This document shows positions 13,696-21,484 of a DNA stretch of 28,163 bases, piece by piece. The notes beneath the pieces are model-generated. The model saw only the letters and a program-made list of their open reading frames with translations. It ran no database searches and was not told the origin of the DNA. This stretch comes from an uncultured Actinomyces sp. (lineage in GTDB: Bacteria > Actinomycetota > Actinomycetes > Actinomycetales > Actinomycetaceae). The stretch's first letter is position 1. Every line of letters starts with the position of its first letter. The stretch is taken from NCBI GenBank assembly GCA_915063485.1, contig CAJZDJ010000014.1, positions 1 to 28,163 on the forward strand, given 5' to 3'. Both the position numbers and the translations under genes were made by a program.

Positions 13696-15159
13696 GTGAC
13701 AGCCCCCGCAAAAGCACCCCGTGGCAACCTAAAAAACAGCCACCTGTCCATGATGGCTTTGGGCAGCGCAATCGGTGCCGGTTTCTTTCTAGGCACCGGA
13801 GTTGCCATCTCTCAGGCAGGACCAGCGGTACTCATTTCCTATGCGATCGCGGCCCTAATCGCCATTTCTGTAATGTATTGCCTAGCTGAACTAGCCTCAG
13901 CGCTACCCTCATCAGGCTCCTTTTCCACCTATGCCCAAGCCGGCATTGGCCGCTGGGCCGGATTCACTGTGGGATGGCTGTACTGGTTCATGCTAATCAT
14001 GGTGCTCGGACTAGAAATTACCGGCGCCGCAACCATATTCATTGGCTGGTTTCCACAGGTGCCCCAATGGGTAATTGCCTTAGCCATTGTGGTGGTGCTC
14101 GGTGGCGTAAACCTACGCACCGCCGGCGAATTTGGAACCATTGAAGCCTGGCTAGCCGGTATTAAAGTCGCCGCCATTGCCGTATTCCTACTTGTAGGTC
14201 TAGGCCTAGTAGTCAACATTATCCCTGGACGCACCCTGTCCCTAAGTCACAACCTCCTAGGTGAAGGCGGCTTCGCCCCCGCCGGCGTAGGTGGCATCGT
14301 GCTAGGCCTACTGGCAGTAGTGACCTCCTTTGGTGGCATTGAAATCGTCACCATCGCCGCCGCTGAAGCGCAAGACGCCAAAGCCGCCATGGGGACAGCC
14401 ATCCGCCAAGTCGTGTGGCGCATCATGGTGTTCTACATCGGCACCGTCACCCTGCTAGTACTGCTGCTGCCCTGGAACTCAGCCGAAATGAAAAACAACC
14501 CACTAGCGGCAGTACTAAACATGGCTGGCGTGCCCGCCGTCGGCCTAATCATGGAAATAATCGTATTCATTGCCCTGGTCTCCTCCTTCTCAGCCAATGT
14601 TTACGCCTCCTCACGCCTGGCCTACTCACTAAGCGCCCGCAACATGGGCTCAACCTGGCTACTGGGCAAAAAAGCCAGCGCCCAAAAAGGCCAAAGTGAG
14701 CAAAACATCCAAAATGAACAGGTAAACCAAGAAACCTCCACCATCCTCACCCAGGAAGAAGAACTCACCGGCGACATGACCTACGGGCGCACCCCCAAGC
14801 GTGCAGTATGGATCTGCATCCTGCTTTCCCTAGTGTCGGTAGCCCTCAACTGGTACGTGCCAGACCAGCTGCTAGGCATCTTGCTAAACGCTATCGGCCT
14901 GATCTTGCTGGTGGCCTGGCTGTTCATTGTTATCTCGCAAATCCGCCTGCACCACAAACTTGAAAAGCTCGGCATTATCGCTATCCGCACCCCGCTGTGG
15001 CCCTGGCTGTCCTGGGCGGCGCTCGCGGGCGTGTTAGCTGTATTTGTGCTGCTAGCCACCACAGCAAGCGGTCGCGGCAACCTAGTGGTTATCGCCACTA
15101 TGACACTTATTGCAGTAATTACCTTCAAAATCCGTGAACGGGTTGTGGGCAAAGTGTGA
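13696..15159 (+). CDS. Amino-acid permease, APC superfamily (AAT-like)
   Basis: 487 aa from GTG 13696; a GTG at 13660 would add 12 residues (MHTHHHKRKDSQ). I prefer 13696 because GGAAAG at 13682-13687 is 8 nt upstream. The first membrane segment follows LKNSHLSMMALGSAIGAGFFLGTG, the substrate-binding glycine motif of AAT/APC permeases, and some 11-12 hydrophobic helices follow. A hydrophilic Gln/Glu/Asn-rich loop of about 50 residues sits between late helices. It imports an amino acid by cation or proton symport; the substrate cannot be told. It is a single gene with its own promoter, inserted between the M23 gene and rpsB. CLC-type antiporters or cationic amino-acid carriers are less likely from the N-terminal motif. 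Confidence 0.9.
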   Translation: MTAPAKAPRGNLKNSHLSMMALGSAIGAGFFLGTGVAISQAGPAVLISYAIAALIAISVMYCLAELASALPSSGSFSTYAQAGIGRWAGFTVGWLYWFMLIMVLGLEITGAATIFIGWFPQVPQWVIALAIVVVLGGVNLRTAGEFGTIEAWLAGIKVAAIAVFLLVGLGLVVNIIPGRTLSLSHNLLGEGGFAPAGVGGIVLGLLAVVTSFGGIEIVTIAAAEAQDAKAAMGTAIRQVVWRIMVFYIGTVTLLVLLLPWNSAEMKNNPLAAVLNMAGVPAVGLIMEIIVFIALVSSFSANVYASSRLAYSLSARNMGSTWLLGKKASAQKGQSEQNIQNEQVNQETSTILTQEEELTGDMTYGRTPKRAVWICILLSLVSVALNWYVPDQLLGILLNAIGLILLVAWLFIVISQIRLHHKLEKLGIIAIRTPLWPWLSWAALAGVLAVFVLLATTASGRGNLVVIATMTLIAVITFKIRERVVGKV

Positions 15160-15200
15160 TAACCTCGCGCGTGCAGCCGTGTCACCACAGTTGACTTCGC

Positions 15201-15381
15201 GTGTCCGCCCCGTCCTTTCGGGTGTGTAGCTTCGGTCTATTAGCTGCTACATACAGCGGACACCAGGGTAGGCCTCTGATCAGCTTAAATGCTGCTCAAA
15301 CCTACATAAACCAAAACCCTCGGCCCTGCCAACCGGGCAAGGCCACCGGATAACCGTGTGCTTGGCAACCTCCAGGCACAC
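15201..15381 (+). promoter_or_regulatory. Structured 5' leader of rpsB (candidate S2 autoregulatory element)
   Basis: GTGTCCGC (15201-15208) pairs with GCGGACAC (15256-15263) and encloses two helices: CCCG with CGGG (about 15208-15221), and TGTAGC with GCTACA (about 15224-15252). Together they form a three-way junction. Downstream are GGCCCTGCC (15322-15330) with GGCAAGGCC (15336-15344, one mismatch) and GTGTGCTTGG (15356-15365) with CCAGGCACAC (15372-15381, one wobble). The ribosome binding site GAAAGGA follows at 15386-15392. I did not find a convincing promoter hexamer pair; TTGACT at 15191-15196 lacks a partner. Confidence 0.5.
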
Positions 15382-15397
15382 AATTGAAAGGACCATC

Positions 15398-16210
15398 ATG
15401 GCCGTTGTGACCATGCGCCAGCTACTAGAGAGCGGTGTCCACTTCGGACACCAGACCCGTCGCTGGAACCCCAAGATGAAGCGCTTTATCCTCACCGAGC
15501 GCAACGGTATCTACATCATCGACCTGCGTCAGAGCGTTGAGGAAATCAACCGCGCCTACGACTTCGTTAAGGAGACTGTGGCTCGCGGTGGCAACATCCT
15601 GTTCGTTGGTACCAAGAAGCAGGCCCAGGAAGCCGTAGCCGAGCAGGCTCAGCGCGTGGGTATGCCCTACGTTAACCAGCGTTGGCTCGGCGGTATGCTG
15701 ACCAACTTCTCCACCGTGCACGCCCGCCTAGAGCGTCTGCGCGAGCTAGAGCAGATTGACTTCGACGACGTGGCCGCCTCTGGCCGCACCAAGAAGGAAC
15801 TGCTGATGATGCGTCGCGAGAAGGACAAGCTCGCCCGCACCCTGGGTGGTATCCGTGACATGGCCAAGCTACCTGCCGCCGTGTGGATTGTTGACACCAA
15901 GAAGGAGCACCTGGCTGTAGCCGAGGCCAACAAGCTCAACATCCCGATCGTGGCCATCTTGGACACCAACTGTGACCCCGACGAGGTTACCTACGGCATC
16001 CCCGGCAACGACGACGCCATCCGCGCCGTCACCCTGCTCACCCGCGTTATCGCTGACGCTGTGGCAGACGGTGTGCTAACCCGTTCCGGTGGTAAGGCCA
16101 AGGCCGGCGACAACGCCGAGCCCATGCCCGAGTGGGAAGCTGAGCTGCTAGCCGGCGAAACCGCTACCTCCACCGAGGAAGCTTCCGCCCCCGAGGCTGA
16201 GCAGGCCTGA
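15398..16210 (+). CDS. rpsB: 30S ribosomal protein S2
   Basis: 270 aa from ATG 15398 with GAAAGGA at 15386-15392; an in-frame GTG at 15356 lies inside the leader hairpin and is rejected. Typical S2 sequence is seen throughout: [46 protein letters not shown] and [14 protein letters not shown]2 binds late to the 30S subunit near the mRNA exit. The C-terminal 30 residues are an acidic Ala/Glu-rich tail, common in Actinobacteria. It is followed by tsf after 70 nt containing a strong hairpin. Confidence 0.97.
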   Translation: MAVVTMRQLLESGVHFGHQTRRWNPKMKRFILTERNGIYIIDLRQSVEEINRAYDFVKETVARGGNILFVGTKKQAQEAVAEQAQRVGMPYVNQRWLGGMLTNFSTVHARLERLRELEQIDFDDVAASGRTKKELLMMRREKDKLARTLGGIRDMAKLPAAVWIVDTKKEHLAVAEANKLNIPIVAILDTNCDPDEVTYGIPGNDDAIRAVTLLTRVIADAVADGVLTRSGGKAKAGDNAEPMPEWEAELLAGETATSTEEASAPEAEQA

Positions 16211-16221
16211 GAATTTTTAAC

Positions 16222-16255
16222 GACGGCGCCCCTGGGCTTGCCCGGGGACGCCGTC
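16222..16255 (+). terminator. Strong hairpin between rpsB and tsf (attenuator candidate)
   Basis: GACGGCG (16222-16228) pairs with CGCCGTC (16249-16255), CCCC (16229-16232) with GGGG (16244-16247) and GGGC (16234-16237) with GCCC (16240-16243). This gives about 15 base pairs with two single-base bulges. No T-run follows (a T-run precedes it), so it may slow rather than end transcription, or protect the rpsB mRNA end. Confidence 0.6.
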
Positions 16256-16280
16256 ACCTTGAAACTTTAGGAGCAGTTAA

Positions 16281-17120
16281 ATGGCTAACTACAGCCTAAA
16301 CGACATTAAGGCCCTGCGTGAGGCCACTGGCGCGGGCATGATGGACGTTAAGAAGGCCCTGGAAGAGGCCAACGGCGACCGTGAGAAGGCCGTCGAGATC
16401 ATCCGCGTTAAGGGTCTAAAGGGTATCGCCAAGCGTGAAGGCCGCAGCGCCAGCGCTGGTCTGGTTGTCGCCAAGGTAATCGACTCGGCCGAAGGCCAGG
16501 TTGGTGTCCTGGTGGAGATCAACTCCGAGACCGACTTCGTAGCCAAGAACGAGAAGTTCATTGACTTCGCCAACACCGTTCTAGCCGCCGCTATCGACTC
16601 CGGCGCCACCAGCGCCGAGGAGCTAGCCAAGGTAGAGGTCGACGGCCAGAGCGTCCAGGCCCTGACCGACGGCATGCAGGCCGTCATCGGCGAGAAGATC
16701 GTCGTGCGTCGCCTAGCCCGCCTAAGCGGCGAGGTTGTCTCCCTATACCTGCACCGCACCAACCCTGACCTACCGGCTCAGGTGGGCGTGCTGGTAAGCA
16801 CCGACAAGGCTGCTGAAGAGGTTGCCCACGACGTGGCCATGCACATCGCTGCTTACTCTCCCAAGTACCTAGAGCGCAGCCAGGTGCCCGCTGAGGACGT
16901 GGAGAAGGAGCGCGCCATCGTCGAGGAGACCACCCGCGCCGAAGGCAAGCCCGAGAAGGCTCTGCCCAAGATCGTCGAGGGCCGCATGAACGCCTTCTAC
17001 AAGGAGAACTGCCTCGTAGACCAGGCTTACGCCAAGGACCCCAAGACCACCGTAGGCAAGGTTGTTGCCGCTACCGGTGGTAAGATCAACGGCTTCGCCC
17101 GTTTCCGCGTAGGCGCCTGA
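16281..17120 (+). CDS. tsf: Translation elongation factor Ts
   Basis: 279 aa. EF-Ts recycles EF-Tu by exchanging GDP for GTP. The N-terminal UBA-like domain (LREATGAGMMDVKKALEEANGD) is followed by the core motif SETDFVAKN (residues 82-90). The C-terminal residues keep the HIAAYSPKYL and ALPKIVEGRMNAFY patterns. The ATG has AGGAG at 16269-16273. Leucine codons are unusual: I count 9 CTA, 8 CTG and 1 CTC, so CTA is a preferred codon in this highly expressed gene. It is co-located with rpsB and followed by a strong terminator. Confidence 0.97.
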   Translation: MANYSLNDIKALREATGAGMMDVKKALEEANGDREKAVEIIRVKGLKGIAKREGRSASAGLVVAKVIDSAEGQVGVLVEINSETDFVAKNEKFIDFANTVLAAAIDSGATSAEELAKVEVDGQSVQALTDGMQAVIGEKIVVRRLARLSGEVVSLYLHRTNPDLPAQVGVLVSTDKAAEEVAHDVAMHIAAYSPKYLERSQVPAEDVEKERAIVEETTRAEGKPEKALPKIVEGRMNAFYKENCLVDQAYAKDPKTTVGKVVAATGGKINGFARFRVGA

Positions 17121-17135
17121 TCTAAACCATAGTTT

Positions 17136-17178
17136 TGTGGGGACTCGCAGCAGCGCTGCGAGTCCCCACAGCTTTTAA
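17136..17178 (+). terminator. Intrinsic terminator after tsf
   Basis: A perfect 16-bp stem (17136-17151 with 17155-17170) with a 3-nt loop AGC is followed by GCTTTTAA. It is flanked by TTTT upstream as well, so it could work in both directions. It ends the rpsB-tsf unit and implies a separate promoter for pyrH. Confidence 0.9.
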
Positions 17179-17267
17179 GGTCGTTAGCCAAGCTAAAGCG
17201 CGATAGACTTTGCTAGGCCCCCAGTTATGTGGGCTTGCAATTAAGTCAACAACTTACAGGAGCATGC

Positions 17268-18020
17268 ATGAGCGCGAGCGACTCAGGGCACCTTGGCCAC
17301 CAGCGCCGAGTGCTGTTAAAGGTTTCCGGTGAAGTGTTTGGCGGAGGCTCCATCGGTTTAGACCCAGATGTCGTCTCAGATGCTGCTAAGCAGATCGCTG
17401 CAGCAGTGCGCCAGGGCGTGCAGGTAGCCATTGTGGTGGGCGGAGGTAACTTCTTCCGTGGCGCCCAGCTATCACAGCGCGGTATTGACCGCGCCCGCGC
17501 CGACTACATGGGAATGCTGGGCACAGTGATGAACGCACTAGCCCTACAGGATTTCATTGAGCAGGCAGGCGTGCCCGCCCGTGTCCAGAGCGCCATTTCT
17601 ATGCGTCAGGTAGCCGAGTCTTACATTCCACTACGCGCCATTCGCCACATGGAAAAGGGCCGCGTGGTTATTTTCGGGGCCGGTGCTGGTCTGCCCTACT
17701 TCTCCACTGACACGGTTTCTGCCCAGCGCGCCCTCGAAACCCACTGCGACGAGCTGCTGGTGGGTAAGAACGGCGTCGACGGCATCTACACCGCAGACCC
17801 GCGCAAGGATGCAAACGCCCGCAAGCTAGACTCGCTCACCTACGACCGAGCCCTAGCTGACGGCCTGAAGGTACTTGACGCTGCAGCATTCTCACTGTGC
17901 CGTGAAAACGCTCTACCCATGCGCGTGTTCGGCATGGAAGGCGAAGGTAACATTACCGCCGCCTTAGTTGGTCAAAAGATCGGAACACTTGTCACTAACG
18001 ACGAAGGAGCCCTCAAGTGA
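17268..18020 (+). CDS. pyrH: UMP kinase
   Basis: 250 aa from ATG 17268 with AGGAG at 17258-17262. An open frame continues 13 codons upstream, but the ribosome binding site supports this start. UMP kinase makes UDP from UMP in pyrimidine nucleotide synthesis. It belongs to the amino-acid-kinase fold: [13 protein letters not shown] at the phosphate site, [10 protein letters not shown], the bacterial [16 protein letters not shown] helix and the C-terminal [16 protein letters not shown]. Length and motifs are standard. Its stop overlaps the frr start (GTGA), a widely conserved pairing. Confidence 0.97.
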   Translation: MSASDSGHLGHQRRVLLKVSGEVFGGGSIGLDPDVVSDAAKQIAAAVRQGVQVAIVVGGGNFFRGAQLSQRGIDRARADYMGMLGTVMNALALQDFIEQAGVPARVQSAISMRQVAESYIPLRAIRHMEKGRVVIFGAGAGLPYFSTDTVSAQRALETHCDELLVGKNGVDGIYTADPRKDANARKLDSLTYDRALADGLKVLDAAAFSLCRENALPMRVFGMEGEGNITAALVGQKIGTLVTNDEGALK

Positions 18021-18574
18021 TTGAAGAAACCCTGCTAGAAGCCGAAGAGAAGATGGAAAAGGCCCTAGTGGCCGCTAAGAACGAATTAGCTTCCATCCGC
18101 ACCGGCCGCGCCAACCCGGCCCTATTCACCTCCCTGAGCGTGGAGTACTACGGCGCCCCCACCCCGCTGCAGCAACTAGCTTCAGTGACCGTGCCCGAAG
18201 CCCGCACCGTGCTAATCACCCCCTTCGACCGCACCGCCACCAAGGACATTGTTACCGCCGTGCGTGAGTCAGACCTGGGCGTTAACCCCACCGACGACGG
18301 TAACGTCATCCGCGTTAACCTACCGGCCCTAACCGAAGAGCGCCGCAAGGAATACGTAAAGCTAGCCCGTGCGCGCGCCGAGGAGTCTCGCGTGCAGCTG
18401 CGCAACGTGCGTCGTAAGACCAAGGACGTGCTAGATAAGATCAAGAAGGACGGCGAAGCTGGCGAGGACGAGGTCGAGCGCGCAGAAAAGGAGCTTGACG
18501 CTCTAACCAAGCGCTACGTCGAGCAGGTCGACAAGGCCCTGGCCGCCAAGGAATCCGAGCTATTGGAAGTCTGA
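18017..18574 (+). CDS. frr: Ribosome recycling factor
   Basis: 185 aa, the exact family length. RRF splits terminated ribosomes together with EF-G. Typical sequence includes [29 protein letters not shown] and [23 protein letters not shown]. The start GTG overlaps the pyrH stop codon, so the pair is translationally coupled. The stop codon TGA (18572-18574) is the first part of a long hairpin running to 18616. Confidence 0.97.
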   Translation: MIEETLLEAEEKMEKALVAAKNELASIRTGRANPALFTSLSVEYYGAPTPLQQLASVTVPEARTVLITPFDRTATKDIVTAVRESDLGVNPTDDGNVIRVNLPALTEERRKEYVKLARARAEESRVQLRNVRRKTKDVLDKIKKDGEAGEDEVERAEKELDALTKRYVEQVDKALAAKESELLEV

Positions 18575-18616
18575 CATGACTGGGCCGGCTCGCTTGGGTC
18601 GGCCCAAATTCATGTC
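18573..18616 (+). terminator. Long hairpin enclosing the frr stop region
   Basis: GACATGA (18573-18579) pairs with TCATGTC (18610-18616) and TGGGCCG (18581-18587) with CGGCCCA (18600-18606). There is no U-tract. It ends 18 nt before the cdsA start and may attenuate read-through into cdsA. Confidence 0.5.
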
Positions 18617-18634
18617 TCGTAAAGAAGTGAGCCC

Positions 18635-19612
18635 ATGACCGCAAATACCGCAGTTTCAGCGCCGTCTGCTAAACGCAGCTTGTTTGTGCGCTTGTTCTAC
18701 CCCGGTCCTACCCAGAACCGGGTAGTTGAAGGCCCTGCCCGTAAGGGTGGACGCAATGTGCCCGCAGCGGTGGGTGTGGCCGTGCTACTGATCGGGCTGG
18801 TTGCGCTCAGCTTGATCTTCAATAAGGTTTACTTCGCAGTTTTAGTGGCGGTGGCTATTTGCGTGGCCCTGTGGGAGCTGGCCGGGGCTTTCGCTAGGCG
18901 CGCGGTAGGTTTGCCGCTGCTACCCCTATGGGTGGGTACTTTTGGGGCGGTTGCATGCGCTTATGTGATTGGCCCCGAGGGTTTGCTGGCAGCCGTGTTT
19001 GCCACTTCTGGGGCCTGCATGGTGTGGAGTTTTACCACCCAAGCCCAGTATGACTATGGCACTGCCCTGGAGATCGCTCACCCAGAAGATCCGCGTACCT
19101 ACGCTCACGACGTGGTGCGCCGCTCACGTACCCTGGAGGCGGCGGCAGCTATTTTTGCAGTCTGCTACCTGCCTTTCCTGGCGGGCTTTGCGGTTATGCT
19201 GCTGGCCCAGCATCAGGGGGTTGGCAAGATTGTGGCGCTAATTGCGCTGCCTGCCTTAAGTGACACCGGCGGTTGGCTGGCGGGGATCACTTTCGGTAAG
19301 CACCCCATGGCCCCCAAGATTTCGCCTAAGAAAACCTGGGAGGGTTTCGCTGGCTCCGTAATTGCCACCACCATTGGTACCGGCGTTGTACTGTGGGTGC
19401 TTGGCGGTACGCTGTGGGCGACTCCACTACTAGCTTTAGCGGTGGTTATTAGCGCCACCTTGGGTGACCTAGGGGAGTCGCTGATTAAGCGTGATTTGGG
19501 CCTAAAGGACATGTCTAACCTACTGCCCGGACACGGTGGTTTGCTTGACCGTATTGACTCGATCCTAACTACCGCCCCCGTGCTCTATATTGCTTCAGTG
19601 CTAGCTTTATAG
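18635..19612 (+). CDS. cdsA: Phosphatidate cytidylyltransferase (CDP-diacylglycerol synthase)
   Basis: 325 aa integral membrane enzyme that makes CDP-diacylglycerol from phosphatidic acid and CTP, the branch point of phospholipid synthesis. A basic N-terminus of about 45 residues is followed by some 7-8 hydrophobic helices. The family signature is clear: SDTGGWLAGITFGKH and SPKKTWEGFAGS, then LGDLGESLIKRDLGLKDMSN and LPGHGGLLDRIDS. The ATG at 18635 has only a weak ribosome binding site (AAAGAAG). Position between frr and rlmN is usual for Actinobacteria. Confidence 0.96.
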   Translation: MTANTAVSAPSAKRSLFVRLFYPGPTQNRVVEGPARKGGRNVPAAVGVAVLLIGLVALSLIFNKVYFAVLVAVAICVALWELAGAFARRAVGLPLLPLWVGTFGAVACAYVIGPEGLLAAVFATSGACMVWSFTTQAQYDYGTALEIAHPEDPRTYAHDVVRRSRTLEAAAAIFAVCYLPFLAGFAVMLLAQHQGVGKIVALIALPALSDTGGWLAGITFGKHPMAPKISPKKTWEGFAGSVIATTIGTGVVLWVLGGTLWATPLLALAVVISATLGDLGESLIKRDLGLKDMSNLLPGHGGLLDRIDSILTTAPVLYIASVLAL

Positions 19613-19693
19613 TGGTGGTGCGCTTTAGCACTAGCTATTACCGACGCCGCCGCCCGCTAAGCTCTACCTGTCCCCAAAGCCCCAAGGATTTTA

Positions 19694-20923
19694 ATGGCTG
19701 ACTCCCGCCCCGTATTAATTGCCGCCCCCCGCCGTCGGGGGCGTCAGGTGCTGCCTACGGACCAGCCACCGGAGGGGGCTAGTAGCCCTGATGCCAAACC
19801 GCGCTTATCTTTCGCGGTGCCGGTAGCTAAGGGTAAAGCCCCGCGTCACTTGGCTGACTTGGATTTGGCTGGACGTAAGCAGGCTCTGAAAGAGGCTGGA
19901 CTGCCGGCTTTCCGCGCTGACCAGCTTTCACGCCACTATTTCACGCATTTAACCCGTAACCCGGCAGATATGACTGACCTGCCGGCCTCCCAGCGCGACG
20001 CATTATGCGATGAGCTACTGCCGGATCTGCTAAGCCAGGTACGAGCCTTGAAAGCTGACCAGGGTAAAACCATTAAGTACCTGTGGGAGCTATTTGACGG
20101 GGTGCGGGTAGAGAGCGTGTTGATGCGCTACAAGGACCGCACCACGCTGTGTGTCTCTAGCGAGGCCGGCTGCGGTATGGCCTGCCCATTTTGTGCCACC
20201 GGTCAGATGGGTTTAACCCGTAACCTAACTACCGCTGAAATCATTGAGCAGGTGCGTCAAGCCGCAGCGGCTTCACGTGACGGTGAGCTAGCTGGGGGAC
20301 CGGCCCGGCTTAGCAATATTGTGTTTATGGGCATGGGTGAACCCATGGTCAACTACAAAAATCTGATTCCAGCCCTGCACCGGTTAACCCAGAGCGCACC
20401 TGAAGGTTTTGGTATTAGTGCCCGTAACATCACGGTTTCTACCGTTGGTTTGGTGCCGCTAATTAAAAAACTGGCAACTGAGGGCATGCCGGTTACTTTG
20501 GCGGTTTCTTTGCACGCTCCCGACGACGAGCTGCGCGACGACCTGATCCCGGTTAACTCCCGCTGGAAGGTGGGGCAGCTGCTTGACGCCGCCCACGAAT
20601 ACTTTGAGGCCACCGGCCGGCGTGTATCTATTGAATATGCCCTGATTGAAGACATGAACGATCACGCTTGGCGCGCCCAGCTGCTAGCTGATGAGCTCAA
20701 CAAGCGCGGCCATGGCTGGGCTCACGTTAACCCCATCCCGCTTAACCCCACCCCGGGCTCAATTTGGACTTGTTCACGCCCCCAGGTGCAGCAGGAGTTT
20801 GTAAACACCCTGCGTAAGGCTGGTATTACTACAACTGTGCGAGACACTCGCGGTTCTGATATTGATGGTGCATGCGGCCAGTTGGCCGCCGAAGTGCTGC
20901 AGCAAGAAAGGCGCTTGAGTTAA
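19694..20923 (+). CDS. rlmN: 23S rRNA (adenine-2503-C2)/tRNA methyltransferase RlmN
   Basis: 409 aa radical-SAM enzyme that methylates A2503 of 23S rRNA and, in E. coli, A37 of some tRNAs. The [4Fe-4S] cluster motif CGMACPFC gives C160, C164 and C167. The two mechanistic cysteines are C153 (TLCVSS) and C394 (DIDGACGQL), matching C118 and C355 of E. coli. The GMGEP motif lies near 213-217. The first 45 or so residues are a basic, Pro-rich extension not needed by the fold. ATG 19694 has AAGGA at 19684-19688. The next gene starts 3 nt after its stop. Confidence 0.96.
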   Translation: MADSRPVLIAAPRRRGRQVLPTDQPPEGASSPDAKPRLSFAVPVAKGKAPRHLADLDLAGRKQALKEAGLPAFRADQLSRHYFTHLTRNPADMTDLPASQRDALCDELLPDLLSQVRALKADQGKTIKYLWELFDGVRVESVLMRYKDRTTLCVSSEAGCGMACPFCATGQMGLTRNLTTAEIIEQVRQAAAASRDGELAGGPARLSNIVFMGMGEPMVNYKNLIPALHRLTQSAPEGFGISARNITVSTVGLVPLIKKLATEGMPVTLAVSLHAPDDELRDDLIPVNSRWKVGQLLDAAHEYFEATGRRVSIEYALIEDMNDHAWRAQLLADELNKRGHGWAHVNPIPLNPTPGSIWTCSRPQVQQEFVNTLRKAGITTTVRDTRGSDIDGACGQLAAEVLQQERRLS

Positions 20924-20926
20924 AGC

Positions 20927-21469
20927 ATGAGCGACTTATTCGAGACCGTAGCCTGGAACCAGAAGGGCTACCGTAAAAGCGAAGTTGACGAGTTTTTCAA
21001 CCGTGCCCACGATCTTTACGAAGCTGGCGACACCACTAGCTTGACCCCCACCCAGGTGCGCATCAACTGTTTTGATGTGGCCCGTGGCGGCTATGACATT
21101 CACGCGGTAGATGCGGCTATGGACCGTCTTGAAGTGGCTTTGATGCGTAAAATGCGTGAATCATTTGTGGCCCGCAGGGGCCGCCAAGCCTGGATGGATG
21201 AGGCAGCTAATCTAGCTACCACGCTTTACCCGCGCCTGCTACGTCCGGAAGGTAAGCGTTTCGCGCCGGCTAAGCGTGGCTATTCGATTGCTGAAGTAGA
21301 CCGGTTTATGGACCGGTTAGCGGCATTTTTTGACAAGGGCGACCCGCTTAAGTCTACTCAGCTGCGGAAACTTACTTTCTCTGCCGCCAAAGCAAATAAG
21401 GCCTATGACGAGGCCAGCGTGGACGCATTTATTGAGCGCGCCATCGAAGTATTGATGCGCGTGGAATAA
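20927..21469 (+). CDS. DivIVA-domain protein with four internal repeats
   Basis: 180 aa. Each half begins with a DivIVA-like segment: FETVAWNQKGYRKSEVDEFF near residue 5 and FAPAKRGYSIAEVDRFMDRL near 112. Two further copies of the core GYxxxxVDxxxxR follow within each half, GYDIHAVDAAMDRL (about 57-70) and AYDEASVDAFIERA (about 159-172). The four copies sit in a two-by-two arrangement. There is no long coiled coil, unlike DivIVA/Wag31 itself. Relatives beside rlmN are known in Actinobacteria; a role in cell-pole or septum organisation is inference. It starts 3 nt after rlmN and 15 nt before dxr. Confidence 0.85.
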   Translation: MSDLFETVAWNQKGYRKSEVDEFFNRAHDLYEAGDTTSLTPTQVRINCFDVARGGYDIHAVDAAMDRLEVALMRKMRESFVARRGRQAWMDEAANLATTLYPRLLRPEGKRFAPAKRGYSIAEVDRFMDRLAAFFDKGDPLKSTQLRKLTFSAAKANKAYDEASVDAFIERAIEVLMRVE

Positions 21470-21484
21470 ACACTAGGGAGTGTC

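Noticed and set aside
15356..15397. Earlier GTG start for rpsB
   Set aside because: It lies in the leader hairpin, lacks a ribosome binding site and adds residues not typical of S2; ATG 15398 has GAAAGGA at the right distance.
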